From NCBI GenBank assembly GCA_900541985.1, contig UQLX01000005.1, positions 36,559-100,558 on the forward strand: DNA of 64,000 nucleotides. Direction: 5' to 3'. How positions within the stretch are numbered: position 1 is the first letter of the stretch; every line of letters starts with the position of its first letter. This document shows, one piece after another, positions 15,684-22,752 of the stretch. Origin of the DNA: an uncultured Blautia sp. GTDB taxonomy: Bacteria; Bacillota; Clostridia; Lachnospirales; Lachnospiraceae. A program made the translations under genes and the position numbers. The notes beneath the pieces were generated by a model. It searched no databases. It was not told the origin of the DNA and worked only from the letters and a program-made list of their open reading frames with translations.

Positions 15684-16025
15684 GTGAAAATGAAGAAAGT
15701 GGGAATTGTTCTGATCGTTTTGCAGGTATTTGCGGCTCTGGGAGGGATTGCGTCAGGAAACGCGCCTTTTTTAAATATAGGCGGAGCGGCAGATATTTTT
15801 AAGCTTCTGGGATATTTTGCTCCGGGTATTATTGGGGTGATCCTGACAGTCAAGGCCGGTAAAAAAGAAAAAACAGGAAAGGAAGAGCCTGTGCGTCCGG
15901 TATCGGCAGCTCCATCCGGAACAGTGCCATCCGGAAAAGCGGGATTTTGTCCAAAATGCGGGAAATCTTCTGATCCGGAAGATGTATACTGCATCCATTG
16001 TGGGGCACACCTGAAAAGAAAATAA
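15684..16025 (+). CDS. Small membrane protein with C-terminal zinc ribbon
   Basis: 113 residues starting at GTG (an ATG two codons later at 15690 is equally possible). Two hydrophobic segments at about 6-25 and 42-57, a basic Pro-rich linker, and a zinc ribbon FCPKCGKS..VYCIHCGAHL at the C-terminus, which should face the cytosol. It lies 72 bases after the zinc-ribbon protein and before a terminator, so it is the last gene of the phosphatase-kinase-VWA unit. It could anchor that module to the membrane; this is inferred only from position and the matching zinc ribbons. Confidence 0.72.
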   Translation: MKMKKVGIVLIVLQVFAALGGIASGNAPFLNIGGAADIFKLLGYFAPGIIGVILTVKAGKKEKTGKEEPVRPVSAAPSGTVPSGKAGFCPKCGKSSDPEDVYCIHCGAHLKRK

Positions 16026-16041
16026 AAAAGAGACTTTGCAG

Positions 16042-16077
16042 AAAGGCTGTCCGGTGAAAAACGGATGGCTTTTTTTG
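16042..16077 (+). terminator. Intrinsic terminator closing the PP2C-kinase-VWA unit
   Basis: AAAGGCTGTCCG and CGGATGGCTTT pair through several G-T wobbles around an 8-base loop, followed by seven T. Confidence 0.75.
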
Positions 16078-16101
16078 TATATTTGCCTGTACTTATCATT
16101 G

Positions 16102-16138
16102 CAGGTGTCTTGACACCTGTTAAGTCTGGTGGTATACT
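16102..16138 (+). promoter_or_regulatory. NAD operon promoter with NiaR-type operator
   Basis: CAGGTGTC-TT-GACACCTG at 16102-16119 is a perfect 18-base palindrome. The -35 TTGACA (16110-16115) is made by its right half, followed by a 17-base spacer and TATACT at 16133-16138. A bound repressor would cover the -35. NiaR (encoded in this operon) is the known niacin-responsive repressor of NAD genes in Firmicutes, so this is its likely site. Confidence 0.88.
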
Positions 16139-16171
16139 TGCAAAAAAATGTTAAGAATATGAGGAGAAAAT

Positions 16172-17461
16172 ATGAAAGGACATTATGACGTGATCGTTGT
16201 GGGAACAGGAGCTGCAGGCCTGTACTGTGCCCTGAATCTTCCGGAGAGGAAGAAGATCCTGATGATCACTAAAAAAGAAGCAGATCAGTCGGATTCTTTT
16301 CTGGCTCAGGGCGGAATCTGCATGCTTCGGGGAGAGGCTGACTACAATGATTATTTTGAGGATACCATGCGTGCCGGCCATTATGAAAATAATAAAAAAG
16401 CAGTAGATCTGATGATTCGCAGCTCCAACAGTATTATCCGTGATCTTCTTACGAGAAATGTGGATTTTGAACGGAGCGAGGAAGGCGATCTTCTGTTTAC
16501 CAGAGAAGGGGCACATTCTCAGCCCAGGATTCTTTTTCATGAGGATATTACCGGAAAGGAAATCACCTCTAAACTTCTTGAACAGGCAAAAAAAAGAGAA
16601 AATATTGAAATCTGTGAATATATGACCATGGTAGATCTGATCTCCCGGGATAATATCTGCGGTGGTGTGGTGGTCATGGATGAGCAGGATGAGATCTATG
16701 ATATTCGTGCGCCTTATGTGGTCCTGGCCTGTGGAGGGCTTGGCGGACTTTATAAAAATTCCACCAATTTTCCTCATATTACAGGAGATGCACTTGGCAT
16801 TGCCATGAAACATCAGGTTGCACTGGAGCATCTGGATTACATACAGATCCATCCGACTACTCTTTATTCCAAAAAGCCGGGCAGGAGATTTTTGATTTCA
16901 GAATCTGTACGGGGAGAGGGAGCGCATCTTTGTGACAAAAACGGACAGCGCTTTACCAATGAACTGCAGCCTCGAGATCTTCTGAGCCAGGCAATTTTTG
17001 CCCGGATGGAAAAGCAGGATACGGAATATGTATGGGAAGATATGCGCCCGTTAGGAGAGGATACCATCATGAAACATTTTCCGAACATTTTCAGACGTTG
17101 TCTGGAGGAAGGATATGATGTGCGTAAAGAACCGATTCCGGTAGTTCCTGCTCAGCACTATTTTATGGGAGGTATCCAGGTGGATCTGGGAAGCAGAACC
17201 TCCATGGAAGGGCTTTATGCCTGTGGCGAGACAAGCTGCAACGGGGTTCACGGAAAAAATCGTCTGGCAAGTAATTCTCTTCTGGAATCTCTGGTATTTG
17301 CAAGAAGAGCGGCGGATGATATATTGTTTGGGAAGAAACCGGAGCCATGCCGTGCGGGCGCTATTGACCGGAAATGTTATGAAGACCGGGAAGCTCTGAT
17401 GGCAGGCTATCGGAAAAACGTATTAAATGAAATTGAAAGGATGAAAAACAGTCATGAATGA
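16172..17461 (+). CDS. nadB: L-aspartate oxidase
   Basis: Flavoenzyme that oxidises L-aspartate to iminoaspartate, the first step of de novo NAD synthesis. 429 residues with the FAD-binding GTGAAGLYCAL near the N-terminus, the substrate loop SFLAQGGIC, HIPTT-like QIHPTTLY, the signature RFLISESVRGEGAHL, and ETSCNGVHGKNRLASNSLLE near 350-370. It is shorter than E. coli NadB (about 540) because the C-terminal helical domain is reduced, as in other clostridial forms. nadC overlaps its end by 8 bases. Confidence 0.95.
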   Translation: MKGHYDVIVVGTGAAGLYCALNLPERKKILMITKKEADQSDSFLAQGGICMLRGEADYNDYFEDTMRAGHYENNKKAVDLMIRSSNSIIRDLLTRNVDFERSEEGDLLFTREGAHSQPRILFHEDITGKEITSKLLEQAKKRENIEICEYMTMVDLISRDNICGGVVVMDEQDEIYDIRAPYVVLACGGLGGLYKNSTNFPHITGDALGIAMKHQVALEHLDYIQIHPTTLYSKKPGRRFLISESVRGEGAHLCDKNGQRFTNELQPRDLLSQAIFARMEKQDTEYVWEDMRPLGEDTIMKHFPNIFRRCLEEGYDVRKEPIPVVPAQHYFMGGIQVDLGSRTSMEGLYACGETSCNGVHGKNRLASNSLLESLVFARRAADDILFGKKPEPCRAGAIDRKCYEDREALMAGYRKNVLNEIERMKNSHE

Positions 17462-18305
17462 GATTACAATGAAAATGCAGGCAGATGAGCTGATCATGAT
17501 GGCTCTGAGAGAAGATATTACAAGTGAGGACGTTTCTACCAACGCTGTAATGCCGGAGGCACAGCAGGGAACAGTAGATCTGATTGCTAAGGAGGACGGA
17601 GTGATCGCCGGACTTCAGGTTTATGCAAGAGTATTTACCCTTCTTGATGATAAGACTGAAATTGAATTTTTCTGTAAGGACGGAGATCAGGTAAAGAACG
17701 GACAGCTTCTGGCAAAAGTAAACGGAGATATCCGTGTGCTTCTTTCCGGTGAGCGGGTAGCGCTTAATTATCTTCAGAGAATGAGCGGGATCGCTACTTA
17801 TACAAGAGAGGTGGCAGGACTTCTGGAGGGCAGCAGCCTGACTCTTCTGGATACAAGAAAGACAACTCCAAACTGTCGTGTATTTGAAAAGTATGCCGTA
17901 CGCGTAGGCGGTGGCTGTAACCATCGTTATAATCTTTCTGACGGAGTACTTCTGAAGGATAATCATATCGGGGCAGCCGGAAGCGTGGCAAAGGCTGTGG
18001 CTATGGCAAAGGCATACGCACCTTTTGTACGGAAGATTGAGATCGAGGTGGAATCTCTGGAGCAGGTAAAAGAGGCTGTAGAAGCAGGCGCAGACATCAT
18101 TATGCTGGATAATATGACATCGGAGCAGATGAAAGAAGCCGTAGCCCTTATTGACGGAAGAGCAGAGACAGAATGTTCCGGAAATGTGACAAAAGAGAAT
18201 ATCGTAAAGATTCGTGATGTGGGCGTAGACTATGTTTCCAGCGGGGCGCTGACTCATTCTGCACCGATCCTTGATATTTCCATGAAAAATCTTCACGCAG
18301 TCTGA
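17454..18305 (+). CDS. nadC: Nicotinate-nucleotide pyrophosphorylase (carboxylating)
   Basis: Converts quinolinate and PRPP to nicotinate mononucleotide. 283 residues of normal length; motifs include EDITSEDVST near the start, LNYLQRMSGIAT, LDTRKTTPNCR with the active-site Arg/Lys, GGCNHRYNLSDGVLLKDNH and a late IEVEVESLEQ / MLDNMTSEQ pair for phosphoribosyl binding. Start overlaps nadB. Confidence 0.96.
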   Translation: MNEITMKMQADELIMMALREDITSEDVSTNAVMPEAQQGTVDLIAKEDGVIAGLQVYARVFTLLDDKTEIEFFCKDGDQVKNGQLLAKVNGDIRVLLSGERVALNYLQRMSGIATYTREVAGLLEGSSLTLLDTRKTTPNCRVFEKYAVRVGGGCNHRYNLSDGVLLKDNHIGAAGSVAKAVAMAKAYAPFVRKIEIEVESLEQVKEAVEAGADIIMLDNMTSEQMKEAVALIDGRAETECSGNVTKENIVKIRDVGVDYVSSGALTHSAPILDISMKNLHAV

Positions 18306-18318
18306 GAGGAGGCATATC

Positions 18319-18867
18319 ATGAACACCTCTGAGAGGAGAAAGGAGATCCTGCGGATCCTTCAGGGAACGGAAATCCCGGTTGCGGCCAGAGAGCTTGCGG
18401 CAAAATTCGGGGTGAGCCGTCAGGTGATCGTTCAGGATATGGCGGTGATCCGTGCGTCTACACCGGGTATTCTTTCCACCACAAAGGGATATGCCATTCA
18501 GCAGGACACCAGTTTTACCAGAGAATTTAAGGTGCGTCACAGACAGGAGCAGGCAGCAGAGGAATTAAATCTCATCGTAGACTGTGGCGGGCATGTGAAA
18601 AATATCAGTATCAGTCACAGGGTATATGGCCGTGTATCCGCAGAAATGGATATCCGGTCCCGACATGATGTGACAGAGTTTGTAGAGGCGTTAAGCAGCA
18701 GTCATTCCACAGTCCTGAGCAACGCTACCTCAGGCTATCATTATCATCTGGTGGAGGCATCCAGCCAGGAACGTCTGGATCTGATCGGACAGCAGCTTGA
18801 AAAAGCAGGATTTCTGGCACCCTTGCAGCCATGGGAAAAGAAAGAAAAAGAGGAGAATAAATTATGA
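18319..18867 (+). CDS. niaR: NiaR-type NAD biosynthesis repressor (HTH + 3H domain)
   Basis: 182 residues: an N-terminal winged helix (RRKEILRILQGTEIPVAARELAAKFGVSRQVIVQDMAVIR) and a C-terminal 3H domain, named for conserved His residues, here in GGHVKN, ISHRVYG and SGYHYH. NiaR binds niacin and then represses NAD synthesis and niacin uptake genes. It is encoded inside the operon it should control, whose promoter has a matching perfect palindrome. The stop overlaps the nadA start by 4 bases. Confidence 0.92.
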   Translation: MNTSERRKEILRILQGTEIPVAARELAAKFGVSRQVIVQDMAVIRASTPGILSTTKGYAIQQDTSFTREFKVRHRQEQAAEELNLIVDCGGHVKNISISHRVYGRVSAEMDIRSRHDVTEFVEALSSSHSTVLSNATSGYHYHLVEASSQERLDLIGQQLEKAGFLAPLQPWEKKEKEENKL

Positions 18868-19778
18868 AGATCGCAGAGATACAGGAGGAGATCCTCCGTC
18901 TGAAAAAGGAAAAGAATATCTGTATTCTGGCACATGCATATCAGGGACATGAGATCCTGGAGGTGGCAGATTACACAGGAGATTCTTATGGATTAAGCGT
19001 GCAGGCGTCCAAAAGCGACTGTGAAGGTATCCTCATGTGCGGCGTGCGTTTTATGGCAGAGACATGTAAGATCTTAAGCCCGGATAAAAAGGTATGGCTT
19101 CCGAATCCTGCAGCAGGATGTCCTATGGCTGAACAGCTTACAATAGATGAACTGAGAGAACTGAAAAAGAAATATCCAGGTTATGCGGTTGTGGCTTATA
19201 TCAACACAACGTCGGAGCTGAAAACAGAGTGTGATGTGTGTGTGACCTCTGCTTCCGCAGTGGAGATCTGCCGCCGTCTGGATCACGACAAGATTCTTTT
19301 TATTCCGGATCCTAATCTGGGACATTTTGTGGCAGAGCAGATCCCGGAAAAGACGTTTGCTTTTTATAACGGAGGATGTCCGCGCCATGCGGCAGTTACC
19401 GGAGATGAGGCGGAAAAGGCAAAAGCCGCTCATCCGGGAGCCCTTCTTCTGGTGCATCCCGAATGCCGTCCGGAGGTTGTGAAGCACGCAGATTATATCG
19501 GTTCAACTACTGGAATCATGGCTTATGTAGAAAAATCAGAGGCTGAGGAATTTATTATCGGAACAGAGAACAGTATTGTGGAGCATCTGCAGTTTTCCTA
19601 CCCGGAAAAAAGATTTTATCCTCTTTCCGTATCTCTGACCTGTATGGATATGAAGGTTACGACGCTGATGGATATTTATAACTGTCTGAAAGGGCAGGGA
19701 GGAGAAGAAATCCGGCTTCCACAGGATGTTATGGACGGAGCGGAAAAATGTATCAGAAGAATGGTTGAGTTAGGCTGA
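18864..19778 (+). CDS. nadA: Quinolinate synthase
   Basis: 4Fe-4S enzyme condensing iminoaspartate with dihydroxyacetone phosphate to quinolinate. 304 residues with ILAHAYQGHEILEVADYTGDS at the N-terminus (substrate His residues), and the three cluster Cys expected in FMAETCKIL.. or GVRF region, in HPECRPEV and in LSLTCMDM-like positions. The related motif NPAAGCPMAEQL is also present. Last gene of the nadB-nadC-niaR-nadA operon, followed by a terminator shared with rpsT. Confidence 0.96.
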   Translation: MKIAEIQEEILRLKKEKNICILAHAYQGHEILEVADYTGDSYGLSVQASKSDCEGILMCGVRFMAETCKILSPDKKVWLPNPAAGCPMAEQLTIDELRELKKKYPGYAVVAYINTTSELKTECDVCVTSASAVEICRRLDHDKILFIPDPNLGHFVAEQIPEKTFAFYNGGCPRHAAVTGDEAEKAKAAHPGALLLVHPECRPEVVKHADYIGSTTGIMAYVEKSEAEEFIIGTENSIVEHLQFSYPEKRFYPLSVSLTCMDMKVTTLMDIYNCLKGQGGEEIRLPQDVMDGAEKCIRRMVELG

Positions 19779-19789
19779 AAGAAAAACAG

Positions 19790-19828
19790 AAAAAAGACAG
19801 TCACATGACGGTTGTGACTGTCTTTTTT
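19790..19828. terminator. Bidirectional terminator between nadA and rpsT
   Basis: AAAAAAGACAGTCACA pairs with TGTGACTGTCTTTTTT around a 7-base loop. It serves nadA on the plus strand and rpsT, ending at 19867, on the minus strand. Confidence 0.92.
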
Positions 19829-19866
19829 AATTATAAGCTTATAATTAAAAATAATTTCGTCTTCTA

Positions 19867-20130
19867 TCAGCCGATGTTGTTAACGGCTTTTGTCAAACGG
19901 GAAACTTTTCTTGCACAGTTGTTTTTGTGGTAAACACCCTTGGATGTTGCTTTGCTGATAGTAGCGATTGCCTCGTTGAGTGCTGCCTGTGCAGCAGCCT
20001 TATCGTTGTTCTGAACTGCAGCTTCTACCTTTTTGATGGAAGTTTTAACAGCAGAGCGGATAGACTTGTTTCTCGCAGCTTTAGTTCTGTTTACTAAAAT
20101 TCTTTTCTTTGCGGATTTAATGTTAGCCAA
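19867..20130 (-). CDS. rpsT: 30S ribosomal protein S20
   Basis: 87-residue, very basic, helical protein (ANIKSAKKRILVNRTKAARNKS...KNNCARKVSRLTKAV) that binds 16S rRNA early in 30S assembly. The start is TTG, with GGAGGTG 7 bases upstream; TTG starts limit S20 synthesis in several bacteria. It is the only clearly essential minus-strand gene in the window, and keeps the classic position next to gpr. Confidence 0.97.
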   Translation of the reverse strand: MANIKSAKKRILVNRTKAARNKSIRSAVKTSIKKVEAAVQNNDKAAAQAALNEAIATISKATSKGVYHKNNCARKVSRLTKAVNNIG

Positions 20131-20208
20131 TGTGATACACCTCCATTTCGAGTTTTTGATGATCTGTTCCAGAAACAGACACGGGCGCTTCTGTGAACAT
20201 GCTTATAT

Positions 20209-20237
20209 ATTTTATTACACATATCTTTGAATGTCAA
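20209..20237 (-). promoter_or_regulatory. Promoter of rpsT
   Basis: On the minus strand: TTGACA (plus 20232-20237), 17-base spacer, TAAAAT (plus 20209-20214). It leaves a leader of about 70 bases before the TTG start. Confidence 0.82.
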
Positions 20238-20296
20238 TACATAATTCTCATAAAAAAGACAAATCCTACACAAAAAGACAATCTGGAGGAGAAAAA

Positions 20297-21199
20297 ATGT
20301 TGGGAAACAGCAGGATCAGAACCGATCTGGCTCTGGAGGCAACGGAAAGCTTTGCGGAGAGAGACACAGAATTGCGGGGAGTGGAGATTCATGAAGACTA
20401 TAATAAAGAAAAAGATATTCGTACAACCATTGTAAAGATCACTACGGAAAACGGAGCCAGGGCAATGGGAAGACCGCAGGGGAATTATATTACCATAGAG
20501 GCTCCTGATCTGTCTGCTTCTGATGAAGATTATCATCGGGAAATTTCCGGAGAGATCGCAAAGCATCTTCTCAGCCTGATCAACCTGGAAAGGGAGACAT
20601 CGGTTCTTGTGGTAGGACTGGGAAACAAAGGAATTACCGCAGATTCACTGGGACCGCTTGTGGTGGAAAATCTCCGGATGACCCGACATATCATACGGGA
20701 ATACGGACTGAAAAGCAGTGGAAAAGAGCTCCTTCACCGGGTAAGCGGAATAGTGCCGGGGGTTATGGCACAGACGGGAATGGAAACATCGGAGATCATT
20801 CAGGGGATTACGGCGGAAACAAAGCCGGATGTAGTTATTGCAGTGGATGCACTGGCTGCCCGCAGTGTCCGGAGGCTGAATCGTACAGTTCAGATCACAG
20901 ACACCGGAATTCATCCCGGATCGGGAGTAGGCAATCACAGAAATGGACTTACAGAAGATAATCTTCAGGTAAAGGTGATTGGCATAGGAGTTCCGACGGT
21001 AGTAGATGCGGCTACGATCGTTCATGATTCCATGGCACATCTTCTGGATGCGCTGGAGGAACAGGAACAGAAGGAATTTCTGGAAGAAATGATATCTCCG
21101 AATTTGTACAGTATGTTTGTTACGCCAAAAGATGTGGATGAAACTGTAAAGTATTTAAGCTTTACTATTTCAGAGGGGCTGAATATGGTCTTTTCCTGA
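20297..21199 (+). CDS. gpr: Spore germination protease
   Basis: Aspartate-type protease that degrades small acid-soluble spore proteins during germination. The 300-residue protein starts MLGNSRIRTDLALEATES; the short N-terminal propeptide is removed late in sporulation, probably near RTDLA. Recognisable are the SASP-like N-terminus, VVGLGNKGITADSLGP and PDVVIAVDALAARSVRRLNRT with catalytic Asp residues, and GVGNHRNGL. The ATG at 20297 has GGAGGAG upstream; the frame extends to 20231 without a ribosome site. A SigG-type promoter is expected but none stands out clearly. Confidence 0.95.
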   Translation: MLGNSRIRTDLALEATESFAERDTELRGVEIHEDYNKEKDIRTTIVKITTENGARAMGRPQGNYITIEAPDLSASDEDYHREISGEIAKHLLSLINLERETSVLVVGLGNKGITADSLGPLVVENLRMTRHIIREYGLKSSGKELLHRVSGIVPGVMAQTGMETSEIIQGITAETKPDVVIAVDALAARSVRRLNRTVQITDTGIHPGSGVGNHRNGLTEDNLQVKVIGIGVPTVVDAATIVHDSMAHLLDALEEQEQKEFLEEMISPNLYSMFVTPKDVDETVKYLSFTISEGLNMVFS

Positions 21200-21225
21200 A
21201 CCGGGTATAATCACAGCTGCTTCAT

Positions 21226-21256
21226 CATAGGATACTTTGAAAGGGGGGATCCTATG
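21226..21256 (+). promoter_or_regulatory. Hairpin holding the spoIIP start codon
   Basis: CATAGGAT (21226-21233) is complementary to ATCCTATG (21249-21256), whose last three bases are the spoIIP ATG. The 15-base loop holds the G-rich Shine-Dalgarno site. In the mRNA the start codon would be paired while the ribosome site is exposed, which could tune translation. Confidence 0.5.
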
Positions 21257-22483
21257 ACGAAACTCCAGAAAATATCCTGTGTGTTTTTGAGTGTTTGTTT
21301 TTTTGCTGTTCTGGCAGGTATGCCGGGAGCGTTTTTTCTGAGGGGAAATGTGTACAGGCAGTTTCCCCTTTACTGTTTTTTGGAGGAAAAGGTCAGGAGT
21401 GTCCCTCAGAGAGAAGATCCGGATACTTATGAAAAACTTATGGAAAGCAATGCGAGGTATCTGGCAGAGCAGATGGAAAAGGAAAACCAGATCATGGATA
21501 CAGCTGTGAAAGAACAGGACATGCCGTCTCCAAAAGCATCAGAAACTCCCAAAGCGACAGCAGCACCGACAGCAGCACCCACAGCAGCGCCGACAGCAGC
21601 ACCGACAGCAGCACCCACAGCAGCGCCGACAGCAGCACCGACAGCAGCACCGACAACAGCACCAACAGCAGCGCCGGTCCTTGCACAGATCCAACCGGCT
21701 CCTGTGATCAATCTGGCACCGGAGATGCTTGCGGATTATGATTATCTTCTGAATCATTTTTTTATTGTGGATGAAAGTACTGCTACGAACGCAGAGCAGC
21801 TGAATGCAGAAGAATTTCTGAAAAAGGATCTTACTGTGAAAAAGAATCCGGAGGTTCCACAGATCCTTATTTATCACAGTCATTCACAGGAAAATTTTGT
21901 GGATTCCAGAGAAGGAGAAAGAGCAGATACGATTGTAGGAGTAGGAGATTATCTTGAAAAAATCCTTACGGATACTTATGGTTACAGGGTGCTTCATGTG
22001 ACAGAGGAATTTGATATGGCAGGGGGAACTCTGGATCGGAGTGCGGCTTATGACTATGCGCGGCCTTATATAGAAAAAATTCTGCAGCAGAACCCTTCTG
22101 TTGAGGTGATTATTGATCTTCACAGAGACGGAGTGCCGGAAGACCGGCATCTGGTTACAGAAATCAATGGAAAACCTACCGCTCAGATCATGTTTTATAA
22201 TGGATTAAGCTATACACGTTCCGGAGGACCGGTGGAATATCTGCCAAATCCTTACATACAGGATAATCTTGCATTTTCTTTTCAAATGGAATATCAGGCG
22301 GCACAGTACTATCCGAAACTGTACAGAGGCATTTATCTTTCCGGACTGAGGTATAACCTGCATTTGAAAAAACGGGCGGTTCTTCTGGAAGCAGGAGCGC
22401 AGACAAATACGGTACAGGAGGTAAAAAATGCAATGGAGCCTTTTGCAGATATACTGGATCGGGTACTGAGGGGAGATAAATAA
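21254..22483 (+). CDS. spoIIP: Stage II sporulation protein P
   Basis: Peptidoglycan amidase/endopeptidase of the SpoIID-M-P engulfment complex. 409 residues: an N-terminal transmembrane anchor (about 6-28), an extracellular linker with ten TAAP repeats (about 102-141), and the SpoIIP catalytic domain from about 195 with ILIYHSHSQENF, the zinc-ligand Glu/His motifs VEVIIDLHRDGV and LLEAGAQTNT near the end. It follows gpr, as in Bacillus. The linker is longer and more repetitive than usual. Confidence 0.94.
   Translation: MTKLQKISCVFLSVCFFAVLAGMPGAFFLRGNVYRQFPLYCFLEEKVRSVPQREDPDTYEKLMESNARYLAEQMEKENQIMDTAVKEQDMPSPKASETPKATAAPTAAPTAAPTAAPTAAPTAAPTAAPTAAPTTAPTAAPVLAQIQPAPVINLAPEMLADYDYLLNHFFIVDESTATNAEQLNAEEFLKKDLTVKKNPEVPQILIYHSHSQENFVDSREGERADTIVGVGDYLEKILTDTYGYRVLHVTEEFDMAGGTLDRSAAYDYARPYIEKILQQNPSVEVIIDLHRDGVPEDRHLVTEINGKPTAQIMFYNGLSYTRSGGPVEYLPNPYIQDNLAFSFQMEYQAAQYYPKLYRGIYLSGLRYNLHLKKRAVLLEAGAQTNTVQEVKNAMEPFADILDRVLRGDK
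21557..21676 (+). repeat. 12-base tandem repeat coding for (TAAP)10 in SpoIIP
   Basis: Ten in-frame copies of ACAGCAGCACCG-like units. Units 1-3 and 4-6 are identical as a 36-base block, showing recent slippage duplication; unit 9 encodes TTAP. Length changes would alter the linker but keep the frame. Confidence 0.9.
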
Positions 22484-22541
22484 GAATACGGAAAAAAGGG
22501 GGATTTGTCGAAAGTTTTTTGGGATAAAATAAAAAACAGTC

Positions 22542-22570
22542 TTGAAAGCTGGAACATACGTTTGTATAAT
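22542..22570 (+). promoter_or_regulatory. Promoter with LexA (SOS) box, head of the lepA-hemW-uvrA run
   Basis: TTGAAA (22542-22547), 17-base spacer, TATAAT (22565-22570). The spacer holds GGAACATACGTTTG (22551-22564), matching the Gram-positive LexA/DinR site CGAACRNRYGTTYG at all but the first base. A bound LexA would block the promoter. The next genes on this strand are lepA, a lipoprotein, hemW and uvrA, the last a classic SOS gene. Confidence 0.68.
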
Positions 22571-22655
22571 GGAATATAGATAGAAAATCACTCTGGAAAC
22601 AGTGCCGGGACATAGGGAAACCGCAGAGGATGTATGGACTTGATGCAGATACTTA

Positions 22656-22664
22656 TGCTATAAT
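22656..22664 (+). promoter_or_regulatory. Extended -10 promoter for lepA
   Basis: TGCTATAAT is an extended -10 with no good -35; it lies about 90 bases before lepA and could give LexA-independent expression. The 5' leader between here and 22752 has a small CTGCT/AGCAG hairpin and no coding frame. Confidence 0.5.
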
Positions 22665-22752
22665 GAGGCACGAATGTGACGAAAACACGGCTGCTGTTCC
22701 TGAAGGGAGCAGAACCAAAACATACAGTAGATAAGAGGAGGAAAACTGCGGA

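Noticed and set aside
20228..20260. SigG promoter for gpr
   Set aside because: TGAAT and CATAAAA elements exist but spacing is about 15 rather than 17-18 bases and the -10 is imperfect.
21557..21676. Tandem repeats as a CRISPR array
   Set aside because: Units are contiguous 12-mers in frame in spoIIP, without spacers.
21427..21711. Minus-strand frames rich in Val/Ala-Gly or Cys repeats opposite spoIIP
   Set aside because: They are shadows of the 12-base tandem repeat, with no ribosome site or homologue-like pattern.
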